Positions 1 to 8,546 of a DNA stretch of 64,000 nucleotides are shown here, piece by piece. Numbering within the stretch: position 1 is the first letter of the stretch; every line of letters starts with the position of its first letter. A program made the translations under genes and the position numbers. The DNA comes from Bacillota bacterium (GTDB lineage: Bacteria; Bacillota; Clostridia; Lachnospirales; Lachnospiraceae), in contig JAEWQV010000005.1 of the NCBI GenBank assembly GCA_023399055.1, positions 62,001 to 126,000 of the forward strand. The letters are read 5' to 3'. The notes beneath the pieces are model-generated. The model saw only the letters and a list, made by a program, of their open reading frames with translations, was not told the origin of the DNA and did not search any database.

Positions 1-1605
1 GAACATAATTTAAAGAAAACTAAAACTTCAAAGGTAAACGAAAGTCCTAGTGTAATTCTGGAAGATAAAAAACCATTATCCGGGTCTATGGTATGGAAGT
101 TACAATCTGACTTCTATGCAAATCAAGGGCCAGAGGCTTGGATTAAAGGTATTGTTCCTCAATATATCACTACCAATCCCTATATCGCAAATCTCTATGC
201 AAAAACAGCCTTTGGCTACTGCAGAGATTTTGTAGCCAGCAAGGACTATAAAAAAGATACTACTATTTATTTATTGGAATTAGCTGCAGGAGTGGGAAGG
301 TTTACATACACCTTTCTAAAAAGATTTCAATCCATGCTTGATAAATCTTCCCTTAAAGGCTTGAAGTATAAGTACATTGTCTCTGATTTTGCTGAAAGAA
401 ATGCTGCCTACTGGCAGAACCATAGTTATTTAAAACCATATTTCGAAAGTGGAATCTTAGACTGTGCCATCTTTGATATGACGAAGGATGAGGAGCTTAC
501 CTTATGTTATAGTGGAGAAGTTCTACGTAAAGGTCAGCTTAAAAATCCTCTTATCTTATTTGCCAACTATACCTTTGACAGCCTTCCACAAGATACCTTT
601 TATGTGAATGAAGGCGAGATTTTTGAAGGACTCATAACAGTTACCTCCCAGCAAGAACAGCCTGACCCCACGGATAAATCTATCTTAGCCGGTTTGGATT
701 ATTACTATACCGATGTACAAATATCTGACAGCAATTATTACGAGGACTCCAAACTGAATAAAATTCTTCTATTTTATAAGGATTGTTTGGAGGATACTGC
801 CTTTTCCTTACCAAACCTTGCACTTAACTGCATTGAAAGATTAAGAATGTTGTTTCAAGATGACATTATCCTGCTATCAACGGATAAGGGTTATAGAAAT
901 ATGGAGTCGATGTATAAGAACTATCACCCCTTCCTCTCAAAGCACGGTTCTATTTCCTTAACCGTTAACTTTCACGCCATGGAACTATACTTTAACTCCC
1001 TTGGTGGTAAAGCCATACACAGCCTTTATGACCATGAAAATGTAACCATGTCCCTATTTTTATTAAGCAATCGTTCCCATGATTTCATAGAAACCTCCTT
1101 GTCCTATCAGGAAATTGTTGAATCTATTGGGCCAGATGACTTTTATGTCCTTAAAAAGGCAATTGTTCCTCACAATGCAACACTTACCACGAAGGAACTG
1201 TTAACCTTCCTGCGCTATACGGTTTGGGATTCCAGAACCTTTCTTGAATTTTACAATACCTTGCTTGAGCGCATTAGGACGGAAGAGGATTTTCCGGCAG
1301 AGGAACTAGTTGATGTAATAAATAATGTCTGGGAGAATTATTTCCCGATTGGCGAAGAAGGGGACCTGTCTTATTGCTTAGGTTCTTTACTTGGATATTT
1401 TGGCTATGACTTGGATGCCATCGAACTCTTTAAAACTTCCTTAGAGTTTTACGGGGAAGATGCAACCGTAAACTATGAAATCGCTTTATCCTACTATAAT
1501 CTTCAGCAATTTGAGGAAGCATTATTATTTGTTAATCAATCACTTAGTGTTGATCCCAATTTTGAGGATAGCTTAAATCTGAAAAGCTTAATTGAGGAAA
1601 TTTAA
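1..1605 (+). CDS. Putative SAM-dependent methyltransferase with C-terminal TPR (5' end outside window)
   Basis: The reading frame is open from the first base of the window; the first internal ATG is at 88, but 29 sense codons precede it without a convincing ribosome binding site, so the gene probably starts upstream. About 60 residues after that ATG is a class I methyltransferase motif I (LLELAAGVGRFTYTFL), followed by a large fold typical of MidA-like or related methyltransferases. The last 75 residues hold at least two tetratricopeptide-like helical pairs (LGYFGYDLDAIELFKTSLEF, then NYEIALSYYNLQQFEEALLF). A TPR suggests a protein partner. The substrate cannot be read from the sequence. It is transcribed away from the two-component operon and ends at a hairpin. 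Confidence 0.6.
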   Translation, partial: EHNLKKTKTSKVNESPSVILEDKKPLSGSMVWKLQSDFYANQGPEAWIKGIVPQYITTNPYIANLYAKTAFGYCRDFVASKDYKKDTTIYLLELAAGVGRFTYTFLKRFQSMLDKSSLKGLKYKYIVSDFAERNAAYWQNHSYLKPYFESGILDCAIFDMTKDEELTLCYSGEVLRKGQLKNPLILFANYTFDSLPQDTFYVNEGEIFEGLITVTSQQEQPDPTDKSILAGLDYYYTDVQISDSNYYEDSKLNKILLFYKDCLEDTAFSLPNLALNCIERLRMLFQDDIILLSTDKGYRNMESMYKNYHPFLSKHGSISLTVNFHAMELYFNSLGGKAIHSLYDHENVTMSLFLLSNRSHDFIETSLSYQEIVESIGPDDFYVLKKAIVPHNATLTTKELLTFLRYTVWDSRTFLEFYNTLLERIRTEEDFPAEELVDVINNVWENYFPIGEEGDLSYCLGSLLGYFGYDLDAIELFKTSLEFYGEDATVNYEIALSYYNLQQFEEALLFVNQSLSVDPNFEDSLNLKSLIEEI

Positions 1606-1663
1606 TTTTTTCTCTTTTATTATTTCTTAGCTTATTATTTTAAATTAAATGTTTTTATAATCT

Positions 1664-1702
1664 AACAGGACCCTATTGTCAGTACTTTAATAAGGTCCTG
1701 TT
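1664..1702. terminator. Hairpin terminator after methyltransferase gene
   Basis: A perfect 9-bp stem, AACAGGACC paired with GGTCCTGTT, encloses a 21-nt loop 60 bases past the stop codon. The T-tract after it is weak, so it may act in either direction between the converging genes. Confidence 0.55.
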
Positions 1703-1854
1703 CTGATTTATTTATATCAATAGTTCTAGTTTTATAAGAGTCTAATGAATTTACACCTTTATTGCCCTGTATCACATTGTAATATAGTCAATATCTGGGG
1801 GCACCGGCACAACTTGTTTCAGTCCAGTAACTTCCATAGCAATAATTAAAACAT

Positions 1855-2673
1855 CTATTTTTCAGTTTCTTCTGACAATAAATTTAATCCCATAATACCT
1901 GCTTCAATTTCTTTTATTTTATCATTTGCTATAATTGCTGTTCCAGTAATTCCGTCTAGAGACTCAATCATTTTTCCATCAGGTACTCTAGGATATAAAC
2001 CGTCCTTGCCCACAAGTACGGAGTAAGAGCTTTCTGCTCCTCCACCATAATAAGGTATCATAAGCTCCTTTAACCCATTCGTTACGGTATCACTAATAAT
2101 TATTGGTGTATTTACCAGCGTAAAGTTCTGATTTACATGAAGCTTTCCTGCACTTTCAATTACCCAAAGAGCACTGCTGCCACCAGAACCACTGGTATAA
2201 GGTCCTCTGACTACTGCAAATATTTCATCTGTACCGTCATTATCTAGATCTACATAATTATAATCATAACTTGTAGTTTCGTAGAAATCCTCTGGAATCT
2301 CATAATAATCAATAATTAATTGTTGTAACTCAATATTAGGGGTGGTTTCTGCCTTAAGTCCTTTAATTCCCTCGGGCAAACTTACCATATCAACATCTGC
2401 TGCAGAAGCGACTGCAACGGTCTGATTCGTATTTTGATTCGTATTTTGATTACTATTCTCTGTTTCAGATCTCGAAGTATGATTTTCTTCCGCTTTCGCA
2501 CTTTCTGTTGGAATAACTTCTACCTGACTTTCATTAATCGGCTCCTCAGATATCTCATTTACTTGTGCATTCGACGTATTTTCTGACTCCGTATTCGACT
2601 CCTTTGTCCCACAACCTACGGTATACAACGTAAGGCAACCAATTAGTACTACTGTTAACATTTTCTTCTTCAT
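1855..2673 (-). CDS. Cell-surface lipoprotein with acidic Asp-rich repeat
   Basis: The N-terminus is a lipoprotein signal peptide with a lipobox ending TVGC at Cys21, so the mature protein should be anchored to the outer face of the membrane. Residues 22-95 are a Ser/Thr/Glu/Asn-rich linker that includes a short NQNT tandem repeat. The folded part starts near residue 100 and carries DLDNDGTDEIF, a motif like the calcium-binding loops of FG-GAP/VCBS proteins. It is the last gene of a four-gene minus-strand operon behind a response regulator and kinase, which suggests an accessory or target of that sensor. No enzymatic motif is visible and the function is unknown. Confidence 0.75.
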   Translation of the reverse strand: MKKKMLTVVLIGCLTLYTVGCGTKESNTESENTSNAQVNEISEEPINESQVEVIPTESAKAEENHTSRSETENSNQNTNQNTNQTVAVASAADVDMVSLPEGIKGLKAETTPNIELQQLIIDYYEIPEDFYETTSYDYNYVDLDNDGTDEIFAVVRGPYTSGSGGSSALWVIESAGKLHVNQNFTLVNTPIIISDTVTNGLKELMIPYYGGGAESSYSVLVGKDGLYPRVPDGKMIESLDGITGTAIIANDKIKEIEAGIMGLNLLSEETEK

Positions 2674-2743
2674 GTCATCCTCCTATGTTATCTTTGATGT
2701 CTTTATTTTATCCCTTACTTGCATCAAGTTTGTATCTTATTGG

Positions 2744-3307
2744 TTATTTTAAATAATTTTTCCATTCAATATCTAAAGCATCCTGCAATTCTTTTTCTTG
2801 TGCAGCATCCACGTTAACAATCTGCAGTAGAATTAGCTTCTCACTTTTCTCATCAAGAGCAATGTTATACGTAACATCTTTTATTGTAACCAAACCGGTC
2901 CAAGCAATCATGGTGTGGGAAGGAGTACTTGTATTAATAAAAAGTGTAGGGGTAATGTTTATTTCATCTCTGATTGGTCCATAGGTGTCCATTTGAAGCA
3001 TTGGAATTTTACAAAGTTCATCAAAGCATTGTTTACGTGCTTCATATAGACTATATACTTCACCCATTTTAAGCTCTACACGTTCAATATCATTGGTTCC
3101 ACCTTCTATTAAATTAAGCTTATCCTTTAATTTCAGTTCACTATTATTTTCAAGACTTACCGATATTGGAGTAATCTTTATATGTTTAATTTTATCAATA
3201 AGCTTTGCATCCTGTATCAGAAATATCAAATATGGCATTATAAATACCATAAAAAAGGTCATAACCAGTCCAACAATAATACGAATATAATTACGTTTTA
3301 ATTTCAT
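2744..3307 (-). CDS. Membrane-anchored protein of two-component operon
   Basis: A 187-residue protein with one membrane segment near residues 9-29, leaving an extracytoplasmic domain of about 155 residues. Its start overlaps the end of the histidine kinase gene by 4 bp (ATGA type), which implies translational coupling. No family is recognised. The position directly after a sensor kinase and before a lipoprotein suggests a sensing or signal-modulating part of the same system, but this is inference. Confidence 0.7.
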   Translation of the reverse strand: MKLKRNYIRIIVGLVMTFFMVFIMPYLIFLIQDAKLIDKIKHIKITPISVSLENNSELKLKDKLNLIEGGTNDIERVELKMGEVYSLYEARKQCFDELCKIPMLQMDTYGPIRDEINITPTLFINTSTPSHTMIAWTGLVTIKDVTYNIALDEKSEKLILLQIVNVDAAQEKELQDALDIEWKNYLK

Positions 3308-4713
3308 CTCACGACTCCTTTCCAGGTTAGAATTGCTCTTGTCCCTTTTCCTGGCTCACTCTCAAATGTTAATTTTCCTTTATGAAATTTCATAATCTGA
3401 GTACAGATAGCTAGACCTAGTCCTGCACCACCCTCTGATCGGGACCGAGATTTATCAACCATATAAAAAGGTTCTGCTATTTTATCAAGATCCGTCTTGG
3501 GTATCCCAATTCCATTATCTTTTATTATTAAAACAACCGTTTCCTCTTGCTGAAAGGCAGTTACTGTTATATTTCCTTGATTTCCAACTGCCTTTCTCGC
3601 ATTATCTAAAAGATTAAGAATTACCGTCTTCATTAGCTCAATATCCGCCTTAACTATGATGCGTGGAATATCAAGCGTTAAGTTAATCGACTTCTCTCGC
3701 AGTACTGGTTGTAGTACTTCAAGAACCTCATCCACCATAATGCTAAGTGCTATCATACGATAATTCGGTTCCTGTTTTCCTTCCACCAATAATTCCAATA
3801 GTTTCAGGGATAAAACCTCTAAACGCCTTCCTTCAGAAAATATATAGTTGGCGGCCTCAAATAGTGTCTCCTCGTCTAGTTTTTTTGAACGCATCAAATC
3901 AGCATAACCGATAATTGAGGTCAATGGTGTTTTAATTTCATGCACGAAACTGCCGACAAAATCCTCCTGACGTCTGGCTGCATCTTTAAGCTCCTGCATT
4001 TTTTCTTCCAGTGCATCTGCCATATCATTAAAGTTATTTCCCAGGACTCCTAGCTCGTCCTTGGATTTTACTGTAACTCTTATCCCCATATCTCCCTCTG
4101 AAATCTCTTTTGTTGCTTTTGCAAGTTCTAGCACCGGCTTAGTTATTAAAATAGTAAATACATAGTTTACGATCGCACATAATCCACCCACTATAAGTAC
4201 AATCTCAAGAAATAATATTTGCTGTTCATTACGTGTTTTAAAAATAGTTGTTATTTCGTTAGAATTTTCAATCGAAATAATTTGCTCCTTTAATTGCAGC
4301 TTTGCAACTGCTTGTAGGTAATATCTATCCCCTGATTTATATATTTGATAAGCAACTGTATCTAGCTTTGTATGTTCTATATTTATAAGGTTCCTCATTC
4401 CTGCACTTTCCTGTAATGTGGTTCCCAGCTCGTTTCTCACTCTGTATTCTCTATTATTTTCCGTCCAATTATCACTTAAGGATGCCAGGATACTCTTAAG
4501 TGCATCCTCCTCATTTCGATAGACAGACTTATTATAATTACCAATTAGCGTTACAATCTCAGTCATCATCATTCGATTGTCTTTGCAGATTTGCTCCACA
4601 GCTCCTTCAATGGAGCGTGAGAAGGAAATGGATAATAGGAGGGTTCCACCTAAGCTTAATGCCAAAAGCACCAGAATAAAGGTACTTAAAAAAATCTTCC
4701 AAGTTAACTTCAT
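3304..4713 (-). CDS. Membrane sensor histidine kinase
   Basis: A 469-residue transmembrane kinase. It has a first membrane segment at about 7-29, an extracytoplasmic sensor region of about 135 residues, a second membrane segment near 167-190, and a HAMP linker (TKPVLELAKATKEISEGDMG). The H-box FVHEIKTPLTSIIGYADLM contains the phosphorylated histidine, and the ATPase domain shows NLLDNARKAV, DNGIGIP and GGAGLGLAIC. It should autophosphorylate on an external signal and phosphorylate the response regulator encoded just upstream; the regulator's stop codon directly abuts this ATG. The signal is unknown; the sensor domain has no motif I recognise. Confidence 0.93.
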   Translation of the reverse strand: MKLTWKIFLSTFILVLLALSLGGTLLLSISFSRSIEGAVEQICKDNRMMMTEIVTLIGNYNKSVYRNEEDALKSILASLSDNWTENNREYRVRNELGTTLQESAGMRNLINIEHTKLDTVAYQIYKSGDRYYLQAVAKLQLKEQIISIENSNEITTIFKTRNEQQILFLEIVLIVGGLCAIVNYVFTILITKPVLELAKATKEISEGDMGIRVTVKSKDELGVLGNNFNDMADALEEKMQELKDAARRQEDFVGSFVHEIKTPLTSIIGYADLMRSKKLDEETLFEAANYIFSEGRRLEVLSLKLLELLVEGKQEPNYRMIALSIMVDEVLEVLQPVLREKSINLTLDIPRIIVKADIELMKTVILNLLDNARKAVGNQGNITVTAFQQEETVVLIIKDNGIGIPKTDLDKIAEPFYMVDKSRSRSEGGAGLGLAICTQIMKFHKGKLTFESEPGKGTRAILTWKGVVR

Positions 4714-5373
4714 CTAAATCTCCAATCGATACCCTACTTTTTGAATTGCTATTATTTTTTTCTCTAAGCCTAGCTTCTTACGTAATCTCTGTACATGTAA
4801 ATCCACTGTTCTGCTGTCCCCAGTATATTCGCCTCCCCAGACTCTCTCATAGATCTGCTCCCTAAATAGCGCTATATTTTGATTTTCTACAAATAAAACT
4901 AGCAACATAAATTCCTTCTGCGTTAATATTATCTCGACCTCTCCCTTTTTTACGGTATGCGAGTTTGTATTAATTACTATATCCTCAAGAATATATTCCT
5001 CATCATATTTATTGAATCGCCTAAGTACCGTTTCTATCCTTGCTAAAAGTTCCAGAAGTTCAAAGGGCTTTGTAATATAATCCTCTGCTCCTAACTTAAG
5101 TCCCTTTACCTTATCTTCGACTTTTCCTTTTGCTGACAAATAAATAACTGGTGTCTTATATCCTTTAATATATTCCATTAATTCATACCCATTTACTTTG
5201 GGTAACATTATATCCAGAAGTATTAAGTCATAACGTTTTTCTTCCAGTTTATTTGCTGCATCTAATCCATCTGAGGAAGTGTCGCAAAGATATCCCTGTG
5301 CAGATAGGCTAATCTTAATTAAATTTAGGATTGGTTTCTCATCCTCGACAATCAGTATATGGTATTTTCTCAA
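4714..5373 (-). CDS. OmpR-family response regulator
   Basis: A 219-residue receiver plus winged-helix regulator. The receiver has the acidic pair in VEDEKP, the phospho-acceptor Asp in LILLDIMLPKVNG, a conserved Ser in YLSAKG and Lys in TKPFEL. The C-terminal effector domain carries the OmpR/PhoB recognition segment DSRTVDLHVQRLRKKL. It is the first gene of the operon with the adjoining sensor kinase, and a GGAG near its own 3' end serves as the kinase ribosome binding site. It should bind direct-repeat operators, probably including its own promoter region at 5374-5570. Confidence 0.94.
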   Translation of the reverse strand: MRKYHILIVEDEKPILNLIKISLSAQGYLCDTSSDGLDAANKLEEKRYDLILLDIMLPKVNGYELMEYIKGYKTPVIYLSAKGKVEDKVKGLKLGAEDYITKPFELLELLARIETVLRRFNKYDEEYILEDIVINTNSHTVKKGEVEIILTQKEFMLLVLFVENQNIALFREQIYERVWGGEYTGDSRTVDLHVQRLRKKLGLEKKIIAIQKVGYRLEI

Positions 5374-5440
5374 GACCTCTTCCTCCTTTTATTGCAAAAC
5401 TCTGTCTATATTAATGGTATTGTTTTTACATTAAAAAATT

Positions 5441-5489
5441 ATTGCGAACCCAAGGGACTAAAGTATCAAACTTTACTTGAATTCGCAAT
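5441..5489. promoter_or_regulatory. Inverted repeat upstream of response regulator
   Basis: Arms ATTGCGAA (5441-5448) and TTCGCAAT (5482-5489) are perfectly complementary and enclose a second small dyad (AAAGT/ACTTT). It lies about 70 bp upstream of the response regulator start. It may be an operator or an RNA hairpin; I cannot tell which. Confidence 0.35.
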
Positions 5490-5579
5490 ATATATATTCT
5501 TTCTATATAGGATATCTAATTTTTGCATCATTTTTGCATCATCTAAAGTTTTTCTTATAACTACTATTATATAAATGCT

Positions 5580-5672
5580 TTAATTAACCGTTTTACGCAA
5601 AAAATGAAAAATGCTTTGAAGCCATCCCAAATCACTTTTTCCCATTATCTTGTGATCTAATTTTTTTAACAT
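5580..5672 (-). pseudogene. Truncated pirin-family remnant (30 codons)
   Basis: A 30-codon frame with a good ribosome binding site (AGAGAGGAG, then ATG) begins MLKKLDHKIMGKSDLGWLQS and continues IFHF. This matches the usual N-terminus of bacterial pirins, where a GWL-S-xFHFSFAxYYNP segment opens the first cupin domain. After FHF the frame runs through six unrelated codons to a stop, so the rest of the roughly 230- to 280-residue bicupin is gone. It lies downstream of the extradiol dioxygenase gene on the same strand, in the 366-base stretch between that gene and the response regulator. Read as the stump of a deleted gene; a real micro-protein is less likely. Confidence 0.55.
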
Positions 5673-5739
5673 TGATTACTCCTCTCTGCAATAGACTTTT
5701 TGTATTAGGCATTGTGTAATATGTAATGGCTATTTCAAC

Positions 5740-6531
5740 TTAATAAAACATATATGATGTCATGGACAAGGCTCCCAATGTACAAGAGTCGTTAAAAACC
5801 ATTAGCTTATCCCTGTCCTCCGATGCTCCAAGTACATATAAGAGTGGATAAAAATGCTCCGGTGTGGTAAAAGACCTTAGAGCAGCTTGCCCTGCCTTCT
5901 TGTAATGAACTACATCCTCATAATTTTTTCTTTGCACCTTTTCTTTGATATAAGCATCAAATTCTTCTGCCCAATCAAAACCTTTTTTCACAGACCAATC
6001 CACTAGTCGAAGATTATGCACCACATTACCGCTGCCAATGATTAATACTCCCTTTTCACGAAGTTCTTGTAATTCCTTTCCTAGCTGGTAATGTGTTTGG
6101 GCATCCGCATTTCTATCTATACTTAGCTGATATACTGGGATATCTGCCTTAGGATACATCCTATGAAGAACAGACCAGGTTCCATGGTCATAGCCCCAGT
6201 TGTAATCACTTCTAACCTCTTTTTGAATCAGTTCTTTCGTTAACTTAGCAAATTCAGGCGCTCCTTTTGACTTATATTCAATCTTATAGATTTCTTCTGG
6301 AAAACCATAGATATCATAGATCATCTTGGGATATTCCTCGTCAATAATTCGTGTTCCATCCGTGTACCAATGTGCTGATATGGCCAATATCGCTGTCGGT
6401 GTAGGAATAAGCTTTGCAACTCTTTCCCATTCCCTTGTATATTCATTATCCTCCACTGCATTCATTGGTGATCCGTGCCCTACAAATAGTACAGGCATTC
6501 TATCCCCTCTGTTAGCTGAATTGTTATTCAT
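5740..6531 (-). CDS. ygiD: DODA-type extradiol aromatic ring-opening dioxygenase
   Basis: A 263-residue LigB-superfamily enzyme of the YgiD / 4,5-DOPA dioxygenase type. Metal-ligand and catalytic histidines appear in LFVGHGSPMNA (near residue 18), LAISAHWYTDG, DHGTWSVLHRMYP and GSGNVVHNLR. Family members use non-haem Fe(II) or Zn(II) to cleave catechol-like rings next to the hydroxyls; the natural substrate here is unknown. Length matches the family. It is divergent from an HxlR-type regulator across 294 bp containing candidate operators, and a pirin remnant follows it. This suggests a small electrophile/quinone or aromatic response locus. Confidence 0.88.
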   Translation of the reverse strand: MNNNSANRGDRMPVLFVGHGSPMNAVEDNEYTREWERVAKLIPTPTAILAISAHWYTDGTRIIDEEYPKMIYDIYGFPEEIYKIEYKSKGAPEFAKLTKELIQKEVRSDYNWGYDHGTWSVLHRMYPKADIPVYQLSIDRNADAQTHYQLGKELQELREKGVLIIGSGNVVHNLRLVDWSVKKGFDWAEEFDAYIKEKVQRKNYEDVVHYKKAGQAALRSFTTPEHFYPLLYVLGASEDRDKLMVFNDSCTLGALSMTSYMFY

Positions 6532-6666
6532 AGTACTCTCCTTTCTTTTCCTAACTAATTAAATGTATTTACAATTTAATTAATCTAGGCTTACAATCAT
6601 TTGCCTTTTATTATTTGCTTTTATCTAATACTTTTTATTTCTTGCATTTTTCATAATTATATTGCT

Positions 6667-6695
6667 TACTTTATGTAAGTATGTTACTATAAGTA
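6667..6695. promoter_or_regulatory. Candidate HxlR-family operators between ygiD and regulator
   Basis: TACTTTATGTAAGTA (6667-6681) is TACT-N7-AGTA and contains TTAC-N5-GTAA (6666-6678), the form described for the CatR/YodB group of HxlR regulators in Bacillus. A second dyad, TACTATAAGTA, follows at 6685-6695, and a third half-like AAGTAAGTAGT at 6709-6719. They sit in the divergent region, about 140 bp from either start codon. Operator identity is inferred from pattern and position. Confidence 0.5.
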
Positions 6696-6825
6696 TATTT
6701 CTATTGTCAAGTAAGTAGTCAAAATATAATGAATACAACAAGATAAAACGTCAAGTCGCTTCTCTTGTTGTAAAAAAAGTGTAAGATATAACGTATTTTT
6801 ACTTTGCGTAGGATGAGGTGATATT

Positions 6826-7134
6826 ATGCATGATGTTTCTTTATGTCCCAAATATGAAAAAGCCTTTGAAATATTAGGCAAACGCTGGACCGGTTTAATT
6901 ATTAAAGTAATGATGGTTGGACCAAAAAGATTTTCTGATGTCTCTTTTCAAATTCCAAATATGAGTGACCGCATGCTCGGAGAACGCTTTAAAGAATTAG
7001 AAGAGCTAGGAATTATAAAAAGAAATGTGTACCCTGAAACTCCGGTACGAATAGAATATGAGCTTACTGAGAAGGGCAAAGCCTTAGAAAATGCTTTGAA
7101 CGAAGTACAGACTTGGGCTTCAAAGTGGATGTAG
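6826..7134 (+). CDS. HxlR-family (DUF24) winged-helix regulator with redox-type Cys7
   Basis: A 102-residue MarR-like/HxlR regulator. The N-terminus MHDVSLCPKYEKAFEILGKRW has a cysteine at position 7 in the place of the conserved redox-sensing cysteine of YodB, CatR and HypR. The winged helix follows (RFSDVSFQIPNMSDRMLGER, ending with a beta-wing near YPETPVRIEYELTEKG). The length is normal and the start has a GGTG-type binding site. Relatives repress oxidoreductase and dioxygenase genes and are inactivated by quinones or diamide through this cysteine. It is divergent from ygiD, its most likely target. Confidence 0.88.
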   Translation: MHDVSLCPKYEKAFEILGKRWTGLIIKVMMVGPKRFSDVSFQIPNMSDRMLGERFKELEELGIIKRNVYPETPVRIEYELTEKGKALENALNEVQTWASKWM

Positions 7135-7163
7135 TAATCTAGTTAAATCAATAAATTAACTAA

Positions 7164-7192
7164 TTGTCTGTACACCCTTTCTATGCTATAGT
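7164..7192 (+). promoter_or_regulatory. Sigma-A promoter of the leucine-rich-repeat protein
   Basis: TTGTCT (7164-7169), a 17-bp spacer and TATAGT (7187-7192) lie 52 bp upstream of the start codon of the secreted repeat protein, giving a leader of about 45 nt. Confidence 0.55.
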
Positions 7193-7243
7193 AGAAGATA
7201 GAACTACATATCTCCTAATTCTTAGCAGAAAGGGTTTACGTTT

Positions 7244-8434
7244 ATGAAAAAAATTATTTTACGCTTTTTGGCAGCCGCATTTATGTTTGCAATGATACTA
7301 AATATCGCTCCTACTGCCTCTGCAGCAACAACATTGGATTATCATGCTTATATGGGTGTCCAGACAGACACTGAAATTTGGATCTTCCGAAATGCCTATG
7401 ATGACCCAACCTATAATTTTGGAACAGACGCTTTTAAAGGCCTTAGCTCCGTAAAAGGCAACACAGTAACTTCCTACAAAGGTACCTTTACTGATGCAGC
7501 TATCACAAAGGATGGAACTTATACTGTAGCACTTGATAACCCAGATTTTTCAACGGAAACAACCATGTCGCTACTCTTTGTATCTACTGATATTCCTTAT
7601 TACGAAAGTATTAAGGTGAAAGATGTCTCTGTTAAGATTAACAGTAAAACCATCTATACCTTTGATAAGGCAATGCTTAATCCTGAGAGTACTACTTATG
7701 TTCAAATTATGTGCCTTAACAAATGGAATCCAGCGGTAGCTTCCTTATTCACACCTAAGCTCCCTTTTACCAAATGTGAAATTACATTTACCATCAGTGG
7801 ACTTGATAAAGCAAAAGCAGAGCAGGATAAGCTTAAGGATTTTACTGTTAAATTAACAAAGGATGCAGCTGTAATTACAGGTTATACAGGCTCTAGTACC
7901 TCTGTTACCATACCATCCAAGGCTTACGGCAAACCCGTTACAGAGATTGGTGCAAATGCTTTTGCAAATACGAAAGTTAAGAAAGTTACATATCCTAGTA
8001 CACTGACTAATATCGGTAAAAACGCCTTCTATAACACAAAACTGTCTGATGTAACTATACCAAAGGGCGTAATCAGTATCGGAGATGGAGCCTTTGCATC
8101 TTGCCCTGGAGTTAAATCCTTTGCAGTAGCCAAAGGTAATGCTAAGTTCGCTGCAAAAGATGGTATTCTCTTTAGCAAAGATTTGGCTACCTTAGTTGCA
8201 TATCCTGCTGGTAAGTCCTCAACCTCTTATACGGTTGCAAGCACTATTACTAAGATTCAAGGTGGTGCTTTTGATGGATGCACAAAGCTTACGAAGGTAA
8301 CCATACCGGCTACTGTTAAGACAATTGGCGCTGATGCTTTTAAAGGTGCTACTAAACTTACCATTTATACACCAGCTACTTCTGCTGCCTATACTTACGC
8401 AACAAAACAAGGTATAAAAGTAAAGAAAGGCTAA
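7244..8434 (+). CDS. Secreted BspA-type leucine-rich-repeat (LRR_5) protein
   Basis: A 396-residue exported protein. A Sec signal peptide ends near PTASA-A at residue 28. Residues 30-185 form a unique beta-rich region of unknown family. From about residue 200 the protein has BspA/Treponema-type leucine-rich repeats, seen as IGANAFANTKVKKVTYPST, IGKNAFYNTKLSDVTIPKG, IGDGAFASCPGVKSFAVAKG and IQGGAFDGCTKLTKVTIPAT. It ends shortly after the last repeat. There is no LPXTG motif, membrane anchor or SLH domain, so it is probably released or held non-covalently. LRR_5 proteins usually mediate binding to host, polymer or partner proteins; the ligand is unknown. It is monocistronic. Confidence 0.88.
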   Translation: MKKIILRFLAAAFMFAMILNIAPTASAATTLDYHAYMGVQTDTEIWIFRNAYDDPTYNFGTDAFKGLSSVKGNTVTSYKGTFTDAAITKDGTYTVALDNPDFSTETTMSLLFVSTDIPYYESIKVKDVSVKINSKTIYTFDKAMLNPESTTYVQIMCLNKWNPAVASLFTPKLPFTKCEITFTISGLDKAKAEQDKLKDFTVKLTKDAAVITGYTGSSTSVTIPSKAYGKPVTEIGANAFANTKVKKVTYPSTLTNIGKNAFYNTKLSDVTIPKGVISIGDGAFASCPGVKSFAVAKGNAKFAAKDGILFSKDLATLVAYPAGKSSTSYTVASTITKIQGGAFDGCTKLTKVTIPATVKTIGADAFKGATKLTIYTPATSAAYTYATKQGIKVKKG

Positions 8435-8500
8435 AATAAAATCATATTATAACAGTTTATATCTAAGCAAGATTACGCTTAGGTTGAGCTGTCGCTAATA

Positions 8501-8542
8501 ATGGCTGTTGCAAAAAGATAATTATCCCTTTGCAACAGCCAT
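8501..8542. terminator. Bidirectional terminator
   Basis: A perfect 14-bp stem, ATGGCTGTTGCAAA paired with TTTGCAACAGCCAT, with a 14-nt loop lies between the converging repeat-protein and HAD genes, with T-rich sequence on one side. Confidence 0.8.
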
Positions 8543-8546
8543 CATT

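Noticed and set aside
1774..1854. Minus-strand frame containing MEVTGLKQVVPVPPDIDYIT after the lipoprotein gene
   Set aside because: Too short, no binding site, and I cannot connect it with a known family; it could be a gene fragment but the evidence is too weak.
6687..6881. Minus-strand 64-residue frame upstream of the HxlR gene
   Set aside because: It overlaps the regulator start and candidate operators, has no good binding site and shows no recognisable protein pattern.
7173..7235. ACCCTTTCT/AGAAAGGGT hairpin covering the ribosome binding site of the repeat protein
   Set aside because: The left arm lies between the -35 and -10 boxes, so it would not be in the transcript.
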